Shown in pieces: positions 1 through 8,862 of a DNA stretch of 64,000 nt. Both the position numbers and the translations under genes were made by a program. The stretch is from Firm-04 sp964392175 (GTDB lineage: Bacteria > Bacillota > Clostridia > Oscillospirales > Ruminococcaceae), in the NCBI GenBank assembly GCA_964392175.1, contig CAYMOJ010000005.1, forward strand, positions 24,698-88,697, written 5' to 3'. Each line of letters begins with the position of its first letter. The stretch's first letter is position 1. The notes below the pieces were generated by a model, which did no database searches, was not told where the DNA came from, and worked only from the letters and a program-made list of their open reading frames with translations.

Positions 1-255
1 CCAGATGCTTTCCACTGTACCTGCCTGATACTCTTGAAACATCGGAGTCAGGTAATCATCCACAATAATCTGCAAAAACGAGGTGCCAACCACCTGCGCC
101 AATGAGGAAATGATGATAAAAATTGCGATGAGCAGCAAAAGCCAACGGTACTCCGAAAAGTAAGAAAACAATCTGCCAATGGTTTTGCCAACATTCCGGG
201 GCTTTTTGCCATGTGCAAAATTCTGCGGGCCTCGTCCGCCAACCATTTTTGCCAT
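1..255 (-). CDS. ABC exporter subunit (permease-ATPase), N-terminal part only
   Basis: Only the first 85 codons lie in the window; the gene runs off the left edge. The protein starts MAKMVGGRGP, has a basic N-terminus and then a hydrophobic first membrane helix (LLLLIAIFIII) followed by a loop typical of the first transmembrane pair of MsbA/LmrA-type exporters. Its start codon overlaps the stop of the upstream gene by one base (TAATG), so the two are translationally coupled. By analogy with heterodimeric exporters such as BmrCD and LmrCD, this subunit should supply the intact catalytic ATP site that the partner at 255-1991 lacks, but its nucleotide-binding domain is outside the window so this is inference. 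Confidence 0.85.
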   Translation of the reverse strand, partial: MAKMVGGRGPQNFAHGKKPRNVGKTIGRLFSYFSEYRWLLLLIAIFIIISSLAQVVGTSFLQIIVDDYLTPMFQEYQAGTVESIW

Positions 256-1991
256 TACTCTGCTCCTTTCTGCTGACTTTCGTATACTTCACGGTAAATC
301 TCATTATGGGCAAGGAGATTCTCATGTGTATCAAAGGCATTGCACTTGCCCTCATCCATCACAAGAATACGATCAGCCTCAGCAACCGAAGAAATACGCT
401 GTGCAATGATAATCGTAGTAATTTCGCTGTGATACGCCTTCAGCGCATCACGGATCTTGCTATCGGTGGCAGTATCCACCGCACTGGTAGAATCGTCCAG
501 GATCATAATTTTAGGCTGTTTCAGCAAGGCTCTGGCAATGCAAAGGCGCTGCTTCTGCCCACCGGAAACATTGGTACCACCCTGACCAAGTTCGGTATCA
601 TAGCCTTCTGGAAACGCAGTAACAAAATCATGTGCCTGTGCAGCTTTGCAAGCTTCTACGATCTGTTCATCGGTAGCATCGGGATTGCCCCACCGAAGAT
701 TCTCGCGGATAGTTCCGGAAAACAGCACATTTTTTTGCAGCACCATTGCCACTTGATCACGCAGCACATTGAGTTTGTACTCGCGCACATCATGACCGCC
801 CACCAGTACACTGCCTTCAGTAACATCGTACAATCTAGGAATCAGCTGCACCAATGTACTTTTGGCAGACCCCGTACCGCCAATAATACCAATGGTTTCT
901 CCGCTGCGGATTCGTAAATCAATATTCTCCAAATTGGGATTTTCGCTGTTCTTGTTGTAAGCAAAGCTTACATTACGAAACTCAATTGCACCATTTTCAA
1001 CAGTCAATGCGGGATCTGCTTCCGTATCGGTAATATCCACCTGCTCATCCAGCACTTCGCAAATACGGCGCACCGATGCCATGGAGATGATCAAGTTGAT
1101 GAAAATCATGGTAATCATCATGAGTGACATGAGAATTTGACCAATGTAGGAGATGAAGCCCGAAAGTTCGCCCACTTCAAAAGTTCCCAGAATGCTCATC
1201 TGACCACCGAACCACAGCACCGCAAGGATACAGCCGTACATACAGAGCTGCATGACAGGGCCATTCAGCAGCACGATCTTTTCTGCAGCAACCTGCGTTT
1301 TGCGTACCTCATCAGCACTCAATTCAAACTTATCAATCTCATGCGGCTCTCGCACAAATGCTTTTACGACGCGTATGGCAATCAGATTTTCCTGCAAAGC
1401 GGCGTTCATTTTATCATATCGCTCCAGCATTTTGGTGAAGCGGGGATGTGCATTGGAAGCAATCAGACCAAGTGCAATCGCGAGAATCGGAATCACAACT
1501 GCAAACACCAATGCCATCTTCGGATTAATGGTAATCGCCATGATCAGTGCACCGATTAGCATCGAGGGCGCACGTACCAGCATACGAACACACATCATAA
1601 AGGTATTCTGTACATTGGTCACATCGGTAGTCAGACGAGTAATCAACGAAGCCGTAGAGTAGCGGTCTACATTGGAAAAGGAGAAATCCTGCACACGCTC
1701 AAACAGCTTTGCACGGATATTCTTGCCAAAGCCAATACCTGCCTTCGCAGAAAATCTGCCACCCAACGCGCCGCAAACCAATGAAAACAGCGCGGCAACG
1801 ATCATGACTACGCCAATTCTCACGGTGCAGGAAATGTCCTGTGCTTCCACGCCATCGCTGATCATCTTTGCCATCAAAAAAGGGATCAAGATCTCCATTG
1901 CCGCTTCTCCCACCATCACAATGGGAGTCAAAATGGCGTATTTCTTGTATTCGCCCAGATAAGACAATAATTGTTTTATTTTGTGAAACAT
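255..1991 (-). CDS. ABC exporter subunit with degenerate ATPase site
   Basis: A 578-residue half-transporter: six-helix membrane domain (about residues 15-310) fused to an ATPase domain (about 335-575). Visible motifs are Walker A GGTGSAKST at 371-379 (the usual third Gly is Ala), signature VSGGQKQ at 475-481, Walker B ending ILDD at 497-500 with Asp where the catalytic Glu normally sits, and Gln531 in place of the switch His (IAQRISS). This pattern marks the non-catalytic partner of a heterodimeric multidrug or peptide exporter. It lies 16 nt after a MarR regulator and overlaps the next transporter gene, so the three form one operon. Substrate cannot be read from sequence; a drug or toxic compound is the usual case for MarR-linked exporters. 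Confidence 0.93.
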   Translation of the reverse strand: MFHKIKQLLSYLGEYKKYAILTPIVMVGEAAMEILIPFLMAKMISDGVEAQDISCTVRIGVVMIVAALFSLVCGALGGRFSAKAGIGFGKNIRAKLFERVQDFSFSNVDRYSTASLITRLTTDVTNVQNTFMMCVRMLVRAPSMLIGALIMAITINPKMALVFAVVIPILAIALGLIASNAHPRFTKMLERYDKMNAALQENLIAIRVVKAFVREPHEIDKFELSADEVRKTQVAAEKIVLLNGPVMQLCMYGCILAVLWFGGQMSILGTFEVGELSGFISYIGQILMSLMMITMIFINLIISMASVRRICEVLDEQVDITDTEADPALTVENGAIEFRNVSFAYNKNSENPNLENIDLRIRSGETIGIIGGTGSAKSTLVQLIPRLYDVTEGSVLVGGHDVREYKLNVLRDQVAMVLQKNVLFSGTIRENLRWGNPDATDEQIVEACKAAQAHDFVTAFPEGYDTELGQGGTNVSGGQKQRLCIARALLKQPKIMILDDSTSAVDTATDSKIRDALKAYHSEITTIIIAQRISSVAEADRILVMDEGKCNAFDTHENLLAHNEIYREVYESQQKGAE

Positions 1992-2007
1992 TGTATCCTC
2001 CTATTGA

Positions 2008-2550
2008 TCATTGATTTGGATGATGTTGTGTCTGTACCGCATTGACCTCCTGTACCAACGTCTGGATGTCCTCCGGCTCAATTCCGGTCGGTTCGCGCCC
2101 CATTGCACGCTCCATGTTCACGCAGATACGGTTTGTCAGACTTTCCAGAATCCGCATTTCCTCCGATGAAAAACCTGCATAGACCGCTGCATCAAAAGCA
2201 TCCATGGTGCGGCTGCCGGCAGCCAAAGTCTCCTCACCCTTTGGTGTGATGTAAAGTTGCTTGCACCGCTGATTTTCAGGGCATACAGCTGCTGTCAGGT
2301 ATTCTGCCTGCTTCAGCGATTTGACAGTCATTGCTACAGCAGGAGCGGAAATGCCTAATTCCTTTGCAATTTCCATTTGTGGGCATCCGCTGTGTCTTTG
2401 AATATATTCCAGCAGCTGTATCTGTGTGCAATTTAAGCCGTTGTGCTGTTCTGTTTTGCGAATGTAAATACGACGTAGCAGCTGTATTTTTGCAAATCGC
2501 CCAAACATTTTACGCCGCGCGGTGATCTCCTCAGCCAACGAATCCGACAT
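2008..2550 (-). CDS. MarR-family transcriptional regulator
   Basis: A 180-residue winged-helix repressor. The start at 2550 (MSDSLAEEIT) is chosen because an AGGAGG-like site lies just before it; the open frame extends further upstream but without coding character. The helix-turn-helix is seen around residues 50-80 (LLEYIQRHSGCPQMEIAKEL, then SAPAVAMTVKSLKQ) and the wing contains NQRCKQLYITPKGEE. It is first in an operon with two ABC exporter genes and has a palindromic site just downstream of its own -10 box, so it probably represses itself and the exporter until a ligand binds. Confidence 0.92.
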   Translation of the reverse strand: MSDSLAEEITARRKMFGRFAKIQLLRRIYIRKTEQHNGLNCTQIQLLEYIQRHSGCPQMEIAKELGISAPAVAMTVKSLKQAEYLTAAVCPENQRCKQLYITPKGEETLAAGSRTMDAFDAAVYAGFSSEEMRILESLTNRICVNMERAMGREPTGIEPEDIQTLVQEVNAVQTQHHPNQ

Positions 2551-2581
2551 GATGTTCCCTCCTTTCCAAACAGTTTTGCGC

Positions 2582-2592
2582 TTAACTGTTAA
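2582..2592. promoter_or_regulatory. Candidate MarR operator
   Basis: TTAACTGTTAA, a perfect inverted repeat with one central base. It lies immediately downstream of the -10 box of the regulator's promoter, and a related TTAACTGCTTAA overlaps it at 2589-2600. Position over the transcription start suits autorepression. Assignment to this MarR protein is inference. Confidence 0.6.
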
Positions 2593-2599
2593 CTGCTTA

Positions 2600-2628
2600 A
2601 TTATACGACATTTTCGTGCAAAAGTCAA
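2600..2628 (-). promoter_or_regulatory. Promoter of the MarR-ABC operon
   Basis: Read on the minus strand: TTGACT, 17 bases, TATAAT. This is nearly the full sigma-A consensus and lies about 50 nt upstream of the regulator's start codon. Confidence 0.85.
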
Positions 2629-2786
2629 GCAGAAATCTGGAAATGTTACACAACAGCAAGTGCCATTTTTTATGCAAAATACACATCCGGCAATCTTTGC
2701 ATCCGCTTGCACCTTCTCTGCCTATCCGTTCCCAGTCTGCTCTCGTCATCACCATGCACTTCACGACTGCACAATTGCAAAAGATC

Positions 2787-2837
2787 CAGAACTTTCGTTC
2801 TGAAAGACTTTACTTTTTTGCATTCCTGTGGTATAAT
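2787..2837 (+). promoter_or_regulatory. Promoter of the YfhO-like gene with upstream inverted repeat
   Basis: TTTACT (2809-2814), 17 bases, TATAAT (2832-2837), about 75 nt before the start codon. Just upstream is the inverted repeat CAGAAC-TTTC-GTTCTG (2787-2802), which could be a regulator site; no matching regulator is identified. Confidence 0.65.
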
Positions 2838-2911
2838 AAACCATAATTGGACGGTGACGATGGCAATGCATACCTTCACCACCATATGAATCCATTGGAG
2901 GCGTTTCCCCT

Positions 2912-5470
2912 ATGAAGCTTCGCAATCCTTTTTCGGCAAGCCGTCTGGCAGACGACCGCCGTGAACCATACTTACAGGTATTTTTACTGGGCTTTGCCAT
3001 TCTCCTGATCGCAATTCTGCCCATTATGATTTTCACAGGTGGCTATTTTATCTACTACGGTGACTACAATTCGCAGCAGATTCCCTTTTATCAAATCGCT
3101 CACGATGCAGTGCAAAGCGGTCAGCTGGGTTGGAACTGGAACACCGATCTGGGAGCAAACTTCATCGGTTCTTACTCCTTTTATCTGCTAGGCAGCCCAT
3201 TCTTCTGGATCACCCTGCTGTTTCCATCTAGCGCAACACTTTACTTGATGCCCTATCTACTGGCACTCAAGCACGCCGTTGCCGCCCTGACAAGCTATGC
3301 TTTTATCCGTCGTTTTGTGCGCAGTCGGCGAGCGGCATTCATTGGTGCATTGCTGTATGCCTTTTCCGGATTTCAGCTATACAACATCTTTTTTAATCAT
3401 TTTCAGGATGTCACCGCGTTTTTCCCACTGCTGCTAATCGCACTGGAGGAACGCGTCAACAATGATCGCCGTGGCGTATTCGCCATCACCGCAGCGTTTA
3501 TGGCGATGCTCAACTACTTCTTTTTCACGGGGCAAGTTGTATTCGTAATCCTATACTTCATTATGCGCTGCCCATGCAAGGATTTCAACATCAACCTGCG
3601 TAAATTTTTCAGCATCGCGTTAGAATCGGTAATCGGTGTGATGATCTCCTGCTTTATGCTGCTGCCATCAGCATTGGCGATTCTGAACAACAACCGCGTA
3701 GATACGCATTTGTACGGCATGGATATGGTCGCATTCAGTGACCGCACGCGAGTACTGCGCATCATACAAAGTTTCTTTATGATCCCTGATGTGCCCGCAC
3801 GCCCCAACTTGTTCTCCTCGGAATACGCAAAATGGGCGTCCATCGGCGGCTATCTCCCCTTATTTTCCATGACAGGCGTACTGTCTTTCATGGCATCAAA
3901 GAAAAAGCACTGGGCAACTCGTCTGGTGGCGATCTGCGCGGTCTGTGCCGTGATCCCTATTCTCAACTCGGCATTTTATGCACTGAACAGTTCCTATTAT
4001 GCACGCTGGTACTATATGCCCATTCTCATTATGGCGATGATGACTGCATATGTGCTGGATAATGGAACCATTCAGACCAAACGCAGCGTAGTGATCTGCG
4101 GCATTGTTCTTGCCGGTTGCGCTGTAATCGCCTGCCTGCCCACCAAGGATGATCAACAGGACGTGCATTGGTTCCGGTTTGCCGAATACCCATGGTACTT
4201 CTGGCTGGTGCTGTTGCTTTGCGTGATGATGCTGGTAGGTGCTGCAGTGCTCTGGCGTCGTCGTGAACAAGGACTGCCCTTTATGAATGCTGCCCTGTGG
4301 TCATCAGTCGTCTCCTGCTTGATTTGCACTGTGACGGTGGTCTACTTTGGCGTGGGATTGGGTTCCTATCCTACCTACTATGTAAACTATGCCATCAAGG
4401 GTGCCGATGAAATTCATCTGGAGGAAGAAGAAAACCAGTTCTTCCGTGTGGATATTTCCGAGAATTATGACAACTACCCCATGTTGTGGGGATATTCCTC
4501 CATGCGCTGCTTCCACAGCATTGTACCAACTTCAATCATGGATTTTTATCAAAGTGTAGGTATCACCCGCGATGTTGCATCCCGTGCGGAAACAAGCAAC
4601 TTTCCACTGCGCGCCATGTTCAATGTCAAATACTACTTTGACAAATACTACACCGATAAGGCTGATACCTACGAATACGAGCTGGATCTGCCCGGATTTG
4701 AGTATATCGGGAAGCAAAATGGATTTTATGTCTACGAAAACCTGTATTATGTGCCCATGGGCGTGGCTTACGATTACTATATCGATGAAGAACAATTAGA
4801 CAAAAACACCGCCCTTACTCGCCAGAAAATCATGCTGAAAGCACTGGGGCTAACCACCCATCAGATCAAAAAGTATGGTGAGATTCTCGAAGAGATCCCC
4901 GAAACAGAAAAATACAACATGGACGAAGCAGAATACCTCGCCACTTGCGAGAAGATGGTGGCGCAGTCCTGCGATACATTCACCTACGATTCTTATGGCT
5001 TTGATGCAACCATTACGCTGGATGCCCCCAAGCTGGTGTTCTTCAGCGTCCCCTATGAAGATGGTTGGACGGCAACCGTCAACGGCAAGCCGGTAGATGT
5101 GGAAAAGGTCAGCTACGGCTTTATGGCTGTGCTTTGCGAAGCAGGCGACAACGTCATCCATTTTGATTACGAAACGCCGGGGCTGAATTATGGTTTGCGT
5201 CTCACATTCTGTGGCCTGCTGGTGCTAATTGTATATCTTCTGTGGGCAAAGTGGAAATTCCGTGGTGTCAGACCCAAGCATTATGCCTACACACACTGCT
5301 ACGATTATGATTCTGTAGAGCCGATGCCGGTGCATCAGCTGTATATGGAATATGCCGTTTATCGACATGACCCCGATGTGCTCGACAACGATGCATCTGC
5401 CAAACCGGAAATCAATAGCGATAAGACCGCTACCGATTCGACCGAAAACACTGAAGAAAAAAAGGAGTAA
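2912..5470 (+). CDS. YfhO-family polytopic membrane protein
   Basis: An 852-residue protein with about a dozen membrane helices in the first 500 residues, a large outside domain (about 500-740) and a last helix near 755-775 followed by an acidic, hydrophilic tail ending in a Lys/Glu-rich stretch. The overall plan, including the N-terminal GGYFIYYGDYNSQQIPFY segment and the outside EDGWTATVNGKPV motif, matches the YfhO family. Family members resemble GT-C glycosyltransferases; in Bacillus and Listeria YfhO is linked to glycosylation of lipoteichoic acid. Here the acceptor is unknown. A TTGGAGG ribosome site precedes ATG 2912. The Nudix gene follows 6 nt after the stop and its ribosome site lies within this gene's last codons. 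Confidence 0.88.
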   Translation: MKLRNPFSASRLADDRREPYLQVFLLGFAILLIAILPIMIFTGGYFIYYGDYNSQQIPFYQIAHDAVQSGQLGWNWNTDLGANFIGSYSFYLLGSPFFWITLLFPSSATLYLMPYLLALKHAVAALTSYAFIRRFVRSRRAAFIGALLYAFSGFQLYNIFFNHFQDVTAFFPLLLIALEERVNNDRRGVFAITAAFMAMLNYFFFTGQVVFVILYFIMRCPCKDFNINLRKFFSIALESVIGVMISCFMLLPSALAILNNNRVDTHLYGMDMVAFSDRTRVLRIIQSFFMIPDVPARPNLFSSEYAKWASIGGYLPLFSMTGVLSFMASKKKHWATRLVAICAVCAVIPILNSAFYALNSSYYARWYYMPILIMAMMTAYVLDNGTIQTKRSVVICGIVLAGCAVIACLPTKDDQQDVHWFRFAEYPWYFWLVLLLCVMMLVGAAVLWRRREQGLPFMNAALWSSVVSCLICTVTVVYFGVGLGSYPTYYVNYAIKGADEIHLEEEENQFFRVDISENYDNYPMLWGYSSMRCFHSIVPTSIMDFYQSVGITRDVASRAETSNFPLRAMFNVKYYFDKYYTDKADTYEYELDLPGFEYIGKQNGFYVYENLYYVPMGVAYDYYIDEEQLDKNTALTRQKIMLKALGLTTHQIKKYGEILEEIPETEKYNMDEAEYLATCEKMVAQSCDTFTYDSYGFDATITLDAPKLVFFSVPYEDGWTATVNGKPVDVEKVSYGFMAVLCEAGDNVIHFDYETPGLNYGLRLTFCGLLVLIVYLLWAKWKFRGVRPKHYAYTHCYDYDSVEPMPVHQLYMEYAVYRHDPDVLDNDASAKPEINSDKTATDSTENTEEKKE

Positions 5471-5476
5471 CCCAAT

Positions 5477-6115
5477 ATGGAACATGATATCAACTGCAAT
5501 GACTGCGCAAGCTGTAGCGACTGTAACGGCAGTTGCTCCTCGTGCAGCGAATGTGCCACCTCTGCTGCACCCGCCGCGCACTTGCAAGAAGCACAAATCG
5601 CAGCCGAAAGCATCTATGACGGAAAAATTTTGAAGCTCACAAGGGATACCGTAAAGCTGGAAAATGGACAGACCGCCACCAGAGAAGTGATTCATCATCC
5701 CGGTGGTGCCTGCATTGTGCCACTGACAGATGCCATGGAAGTACTGATGGTGCGGCAGTTTCGCTACCCTCACAACGAGATCACACTGGAAGTGCCTGCC
5801 GGCAAGCTGGAATACGGTGAGGATCCCGAAGCTTGCGCCATTCGCGAATTGCAGGAGGAGGTCGGCGCAACGGCAAAACAAATCTTCTACCTGGGTTGCC
5901 TGTACCCTACCCCCGCTTATGATAAAGAGGTCATTCATATGTATCTCGCTACCGGGCTGACCTTTGCAGACAGCAAACCCGATGCAGATGAATTTTTAGA
6001 CGTGGTGAAGCTCCCCCTGACGCAGGTGATCAGCATGGTAATGGATAACAAAGTTCCCGACGCCAAAACACAGTTGGCACTCTTAAAAACCATGCAAATG
6101 ATGTACACCAGCTGA
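5477..6115 (+). CDS. Nudix hydrolase (ADP-ribose pyrophosphatase type) with Cys-rich N-terminus
   Basis: 212 residues. The Nudix box spans residues 109-131 (G-x5-E-x7-REL-Q-EE-VGA), and the context (VRQFRYP, LEVPAGKLE, PAYDKE) is that of the ADP-ribose pyrophosphatase NudF group, which cleaves ADP-ribose to AMP and ribose 5-phosphate in the cytoplasm. The odd part is an N-terminal extension of about 40 residues with seven cysteines at 7, 10, 13, 16, 20, 23 and 26, a spacing that suggests metal or Fe-S binding. The start is supported by an AGGAG site 6 nt upstream. Substrate specificity is by family resemblance. Confidence 0.9.
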   Translation: MEHDINCNDCASCSDCNGSCSSCSECATSAAPAAHLQEAQIAAESIYDGKILKLTRDTVKLENGQTATREVIHHPGGACIVPLTDAMEVLMVRQFRYPHNEITLEVPAGKLEYGEDPEACAIRELQEEVGATAKQIFYLGCLYPTPAYDKEVIHMYLATGLTFADSKPDADEFLDVVKLPLTQVISMVMDNKVPDAKTQLALLKTMQMMYTS

Positions 6116-6129
6116 TTGGGCACAAAAAA

Positions 6130-6165
6130 CCGTCTGCGTAAGTTGCAAGTGCAACACGCAGACGG
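6130..6165 (-). terminator. Terminator of spoVG
   Basis: A perfect 10-bp stem (CCGTCTGCGT with ACGCAGACGG) enclosing a second small stem (TTGC-AAGT-GCAA). On the minus strand it is followed by TTTTTT, so it ends spoVG transcription; in the plus direction no T-run follows, though the stem could still slow polymerase leaving the Nudix gene. Confidence 0.85.
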
Positions 6166-6200
6166 AATACGGCTTCAACTCAATATTTTCGATACAGCCT

Positions 6201-6515
6201 TCACAGAACGATGTTGGTAGCTTCTGCTGCCGCAGAACGCTCCTCCTCAGCCGCCTGCAAAGCAAGCTGGCGGTTATATGCCCCGAGAATATGTTCCTCA
6301 AGATACTGCCTTGCTTCGGGTGAAATGGGGTGCACCACATCACGGAACACACCGGATTCATCCTTACGACTGGGCATTGCCACAAAAAGCCGTTCTTCAC
6401 CCTGCACTACTTTTATGTCATGAATGGCAACCATCTGGTCCAGTGTGATAGAAACGATTGCCCGCAAGCGTCCTTCTGTCATCATCTTACGAATCTTCAA
6501 GTCTGTGATCTCCAT
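6201..6515 (-). CDS. spoVG: Septation/sporulation regulator SpoVG
   Basis: 104 residues from ATG 6515 (MEITDLKIRKM). The sequence shows SpoVG hallmarks: ITDLKIRK at the start, ITLDQMVAIHDIKVV, then MPSRKDESGVFRDVVHPIS. SpoVG is a small site-specific nucleic-acid-binding protein affecting septation, sporulation and virulence genes in Bacillota. The C-terminal tail (LALQAAEEERSAAAE) is Ala/Glu-rich as in many homologues. It is divergent from murC with 228 nt between the starts; I could not pick a convincing promoter in that gap for either gene. Confidence 0.95.
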   Translation of the reverse strand: MEITDLKIRKMMTEGRLRAIVSITLDQMVAIHDIKVVQGEERLFVAMPSRKDESGVFRDVVHPISPEARQYLEEHILGAYNRQLALQAAEEERSAAAEATNIVL

Positions 6516-6743
6516 AAAACATACGCATCCTTTCCCTGTCGCATCTGTCAGACGGCAAAACAAAACGCCGCCTTACTGCTTATTTGCCACATCATCGGCA
6601 TATACTACCAGTATGACCCGTGGGACGAAAATGATTCACCACGCCCCGCATATCCAAAGGCTCATCCGTCAGTATAGAGGGGATTATACCATGATATTGT
6701 GTTCGTTTTGTGAAGATTACAAGACAGAAAGGAAAGTTATTTT

Positions 6744-8165
6744 ATGAAGAATTTCTTAAGAGAAGGAATGCATATCCATATGATCGGCATTGGCGGTTCG
6801 GGAATGTACCCGTTAGCACAGGTGCTGCACAGCAAGGGATATCATCTTTCCGGCTCTGATAACAATGAGACCGATACACTGGCAGCTGTCAGAGCTATGG
6901 GAATCCCCGTGGTACTGGGGCAAAAAGCGGAAAACATCAAGGGGGCAGATCTTGTGGTGTACTCTGCAGCGATCTCTCCGCAAAATCCTGAGCGTGCCGC
7001 AGCGGAAGCCGGCGGCGTACCCATGATGGAGCGTAGCGTACTGCTTGGTATCGTATCCTCGTGGTATCACGATGCAGTGTGCATTGCAGGCACCCACGGC
7101 AAAACCACCACATCCTCCATGCTGGCACAAATTTTGCTGACTGCCGGCATTGATCTTTCCGCAGTGATTGGCGGCAAGTTACCTTGCCTGGGGGGCAGCG
7201 GTAGAGCCGGCAACAGTGAGATGTTCGTTTGCGAAGCTTGTGAATATGTTGATACCTTCCTACAGCTGGAGCCGGATATCGCTGTGATTCTCAATATCGA
7301 TGAAGATCACATGGAATATTTTAAAACACTGGATAATCTCAAACATTCCTTCATTCGCTTTGCCCAAAAGGCAAGCCGCGCGGTTCTTTACAATGGTGAT
7401 GATGCCAATACCTGTGAAGCAATGCGACAAATCACGGGCAAGCAAATGATCACATATGGCACAGGTCCTGAATGTGAGTGGCGCGCCACAGAAATCACGC
7501 ACCCCAACAGTCGGCAAACATTGTTCACGGTGTATCACGATGAGGAAAAGCTTGGCACAATCACCTTGCAGGTGCCCGGTACGCATAATATTCTCAATGC
7601 CCTTTGCGCTACCGCCGCTGCTCATCTTCTTGGACTGTCTTTTGCACAGGCACAGGACGGCTTAATGGCGTTTCACGGGGCAAAACGTCGCTTTGAAGTG
7701 ATTGCAGAGGTCGGGGGCATTACCGTCTGCGATGATTACGCCCATCACCCTGCTGAGATCGCAGCCACACTATGTGCCGCTAAGACTATGCACTACTCTC
7801 GTGTCATTGCGGTTCATCAGCCGTTTACTTTCACGCGCACGAAGCGTCTGCTTGATGATTTTGCTGATGCGCTTTCCATCGCAGATATTGTCGCGTTAAC
7901 CGATATCATGGGTGGCAGAGAGCAAAACACCATCGGGGTATATACCAGACAGCTTGCAGAGAAAATCACAGACAGACCCTGTATCTGGTTTGCACAAGAT
8001 GAAACGGAAACGGAAAATAACAACCGCAAATATCAGAATTTTGACGATGTATGTGCGGCTGTCTGCAAAGAAGCAGCCCCCGGTGACCTAATTATTACGC
8101 TGGGCTGTGGCGATGTGAATAAGCTTTCGCTGCAAATCGCAAACGCTTTGCAGGCGAATGCCTAA
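6744..8165 (+). CDS. murC: UDP-N-acetylmuramate--L-alanine ligase
   Basis: 473 residues, the usual MurC length. MurC adds L-Ala to UDP-MurNAc with ATP, the first step of the peptidoglycan stem peptide, in the cytoplasm. Visible are the N-terminal nucleotide fold IHMIGIGGSGM (about 11-21), SGSDNNET, the ATP loop GTHGKTTTSSM (about 117-127), the DEDHMEYF segment, and the C-terminal VCDDYAHHP motif. An AGAAAGGAAAG ribosome site precedes ATG 6744. It begins a plus-strand run of tightly spaced genes reaching fhs. Confidence 0.96.
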   Translation: MKNFLREGMHIHMIGIGGSGMYPLAQVLHSKGYHLSGSDNNETDTLAAVRAMGIPVVLGQKAENIKGADLVVYSAAISPQNPERAAAEAGGVPMMERSVLLGIVSSWYHDAVCIAGTHGKTTTSSMLAQILLTAGIDLSAVIGGKLPCLGGSGRAGNSEMFVCEACEYVDTFLQLEPDIAVILNIDEDHMEYFKTLDNLKHSFIRFAQKASRAVLYNGDDANTCEAMRQITGKQMITYGTGPECEWRATEITHPNSRQTLFTVYHDEEKLGTITLQVPGTHNILNALCATAAAHLLGLSFAQAQDGLMAFHGAKRRFEVIAEVGGITVCDDYAHHPAEIAATLCAAKTMHYSRVIAVHQPFTFTRTKRLLDDFADALSIADIVALTDIMGGREQNTIGVYTRQLAEKITDRPCIWFAQDETETENNNRKYQNFDDVCAAVCKEAAPGDLIITLGCGDVNKLSLQIANALQANA

Positions 8166-8172
8166 GTTTCCA

Positions 8173-8186
8173 CGAATTAAAATTCG
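8173..8186. promoter_or_regulatory. Candidate LexA box in the lexA leader
   Basis: CGAAT-TAAA-ATTCG, a perfect 5-4-5 palindrome directly before the lexA ribosome site. It has the same architecture as the Gram-positive LexA box (CGAAC-N4-GTTCG), with T in place of C in each half. Autoregulation of lexA is the general rule in SOS systems; use of this exact sequence is inference. Confidence 0.5.
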
Positions 8187-8203
8187 AAAGGAAGGTAAAC
8201 CAT

Positions 8204-8791
8204 ATGCTCAACGATACCGCCAAAGCCATCTACCGCTATATCTCTCAGCGTATTGATGATGGCTATCCGCCGACCATCCGCGAAATTTGCCGCGAACTGG
8301 GCATTCGTTCCACTTCCACTGTGCATCGTTATATCAATCGCCTTGTTGAAGAAGGCTACCTGGAAAAAATGGACAACCAGAATCGCGCCATTCGCCTGAC
8401 AGGAAGAACTTCGGTGAATGTACCGCTCATCGGCACGGTCACAGCCGGCGCACCCATTACAGCAATCGAAAACATTACCGCATATCTGCCCTATGCACCC
8501 AAACGGCATTTCAGCGGCAAATTGTTTGCACTGAAAATTCGCGGTGAGAGCATGATCAATGCAGGAATCTGTGACGGTGATATCATCATTGTGGAACAAC
8601 AGTCTACAGCGAGTAACGGTGATATCGTCGTAGCACTGATCAACAGAGAGGAAGCCACCGTAAAACGATTCTACAAGGAAAACGGCGGATACCGTTTGCA
8701 GCCTGAGAATGACAGCATGGAGCCTATCTATGTTTCCGAGGTCGCTGTGCTGGGCAAAGTCGTGGCGTTGCTACGTTATTTTGAACAATAA
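8204..8791 (+). CDS. lexA: SOS response repressor LexA
   Basis: 195 residues. N-terminal winged helix (1-65; PTIREICRELGIRSTSTVHR) and C-terminal S24 autopeptidase domain. The cleavage site is Ala81-Gly82 in GTVTAGAPI, the nucleophile is Ser116 in RGESM and the general base Lys154 in EATVKRF. LexA represses DNA-damage genes until RecA filaments trigger self-cleavage. It follows murC by 38 nt with a candidate LexA box between, so it may have its own promoter inside the run. Confidence 0.96.
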   Translation: MLNDTAKAIYRYISQRIDDGYPPTIREICRELGIRSTSTVHRYINRLVEEGYLEKMDNQNRAIRLTGRTSVNVPLIGTVTAGAPITAIENITAYLPYAPKRHFSGKLFALKIRGESMINAGICDGDIIIVEQQSTASNGDIVVALINREEATVKRFYKENGGYRLQPENDSMEPIYVSEVAVLGKVVALLRYFEQ

Positions 8792-8862
8792 TGAATCGTC
8801 AGAACAGAAGGTCACAATACAGATCGTAAAAACCGGAATTAAGAAAGGATGGAACAAATCCC

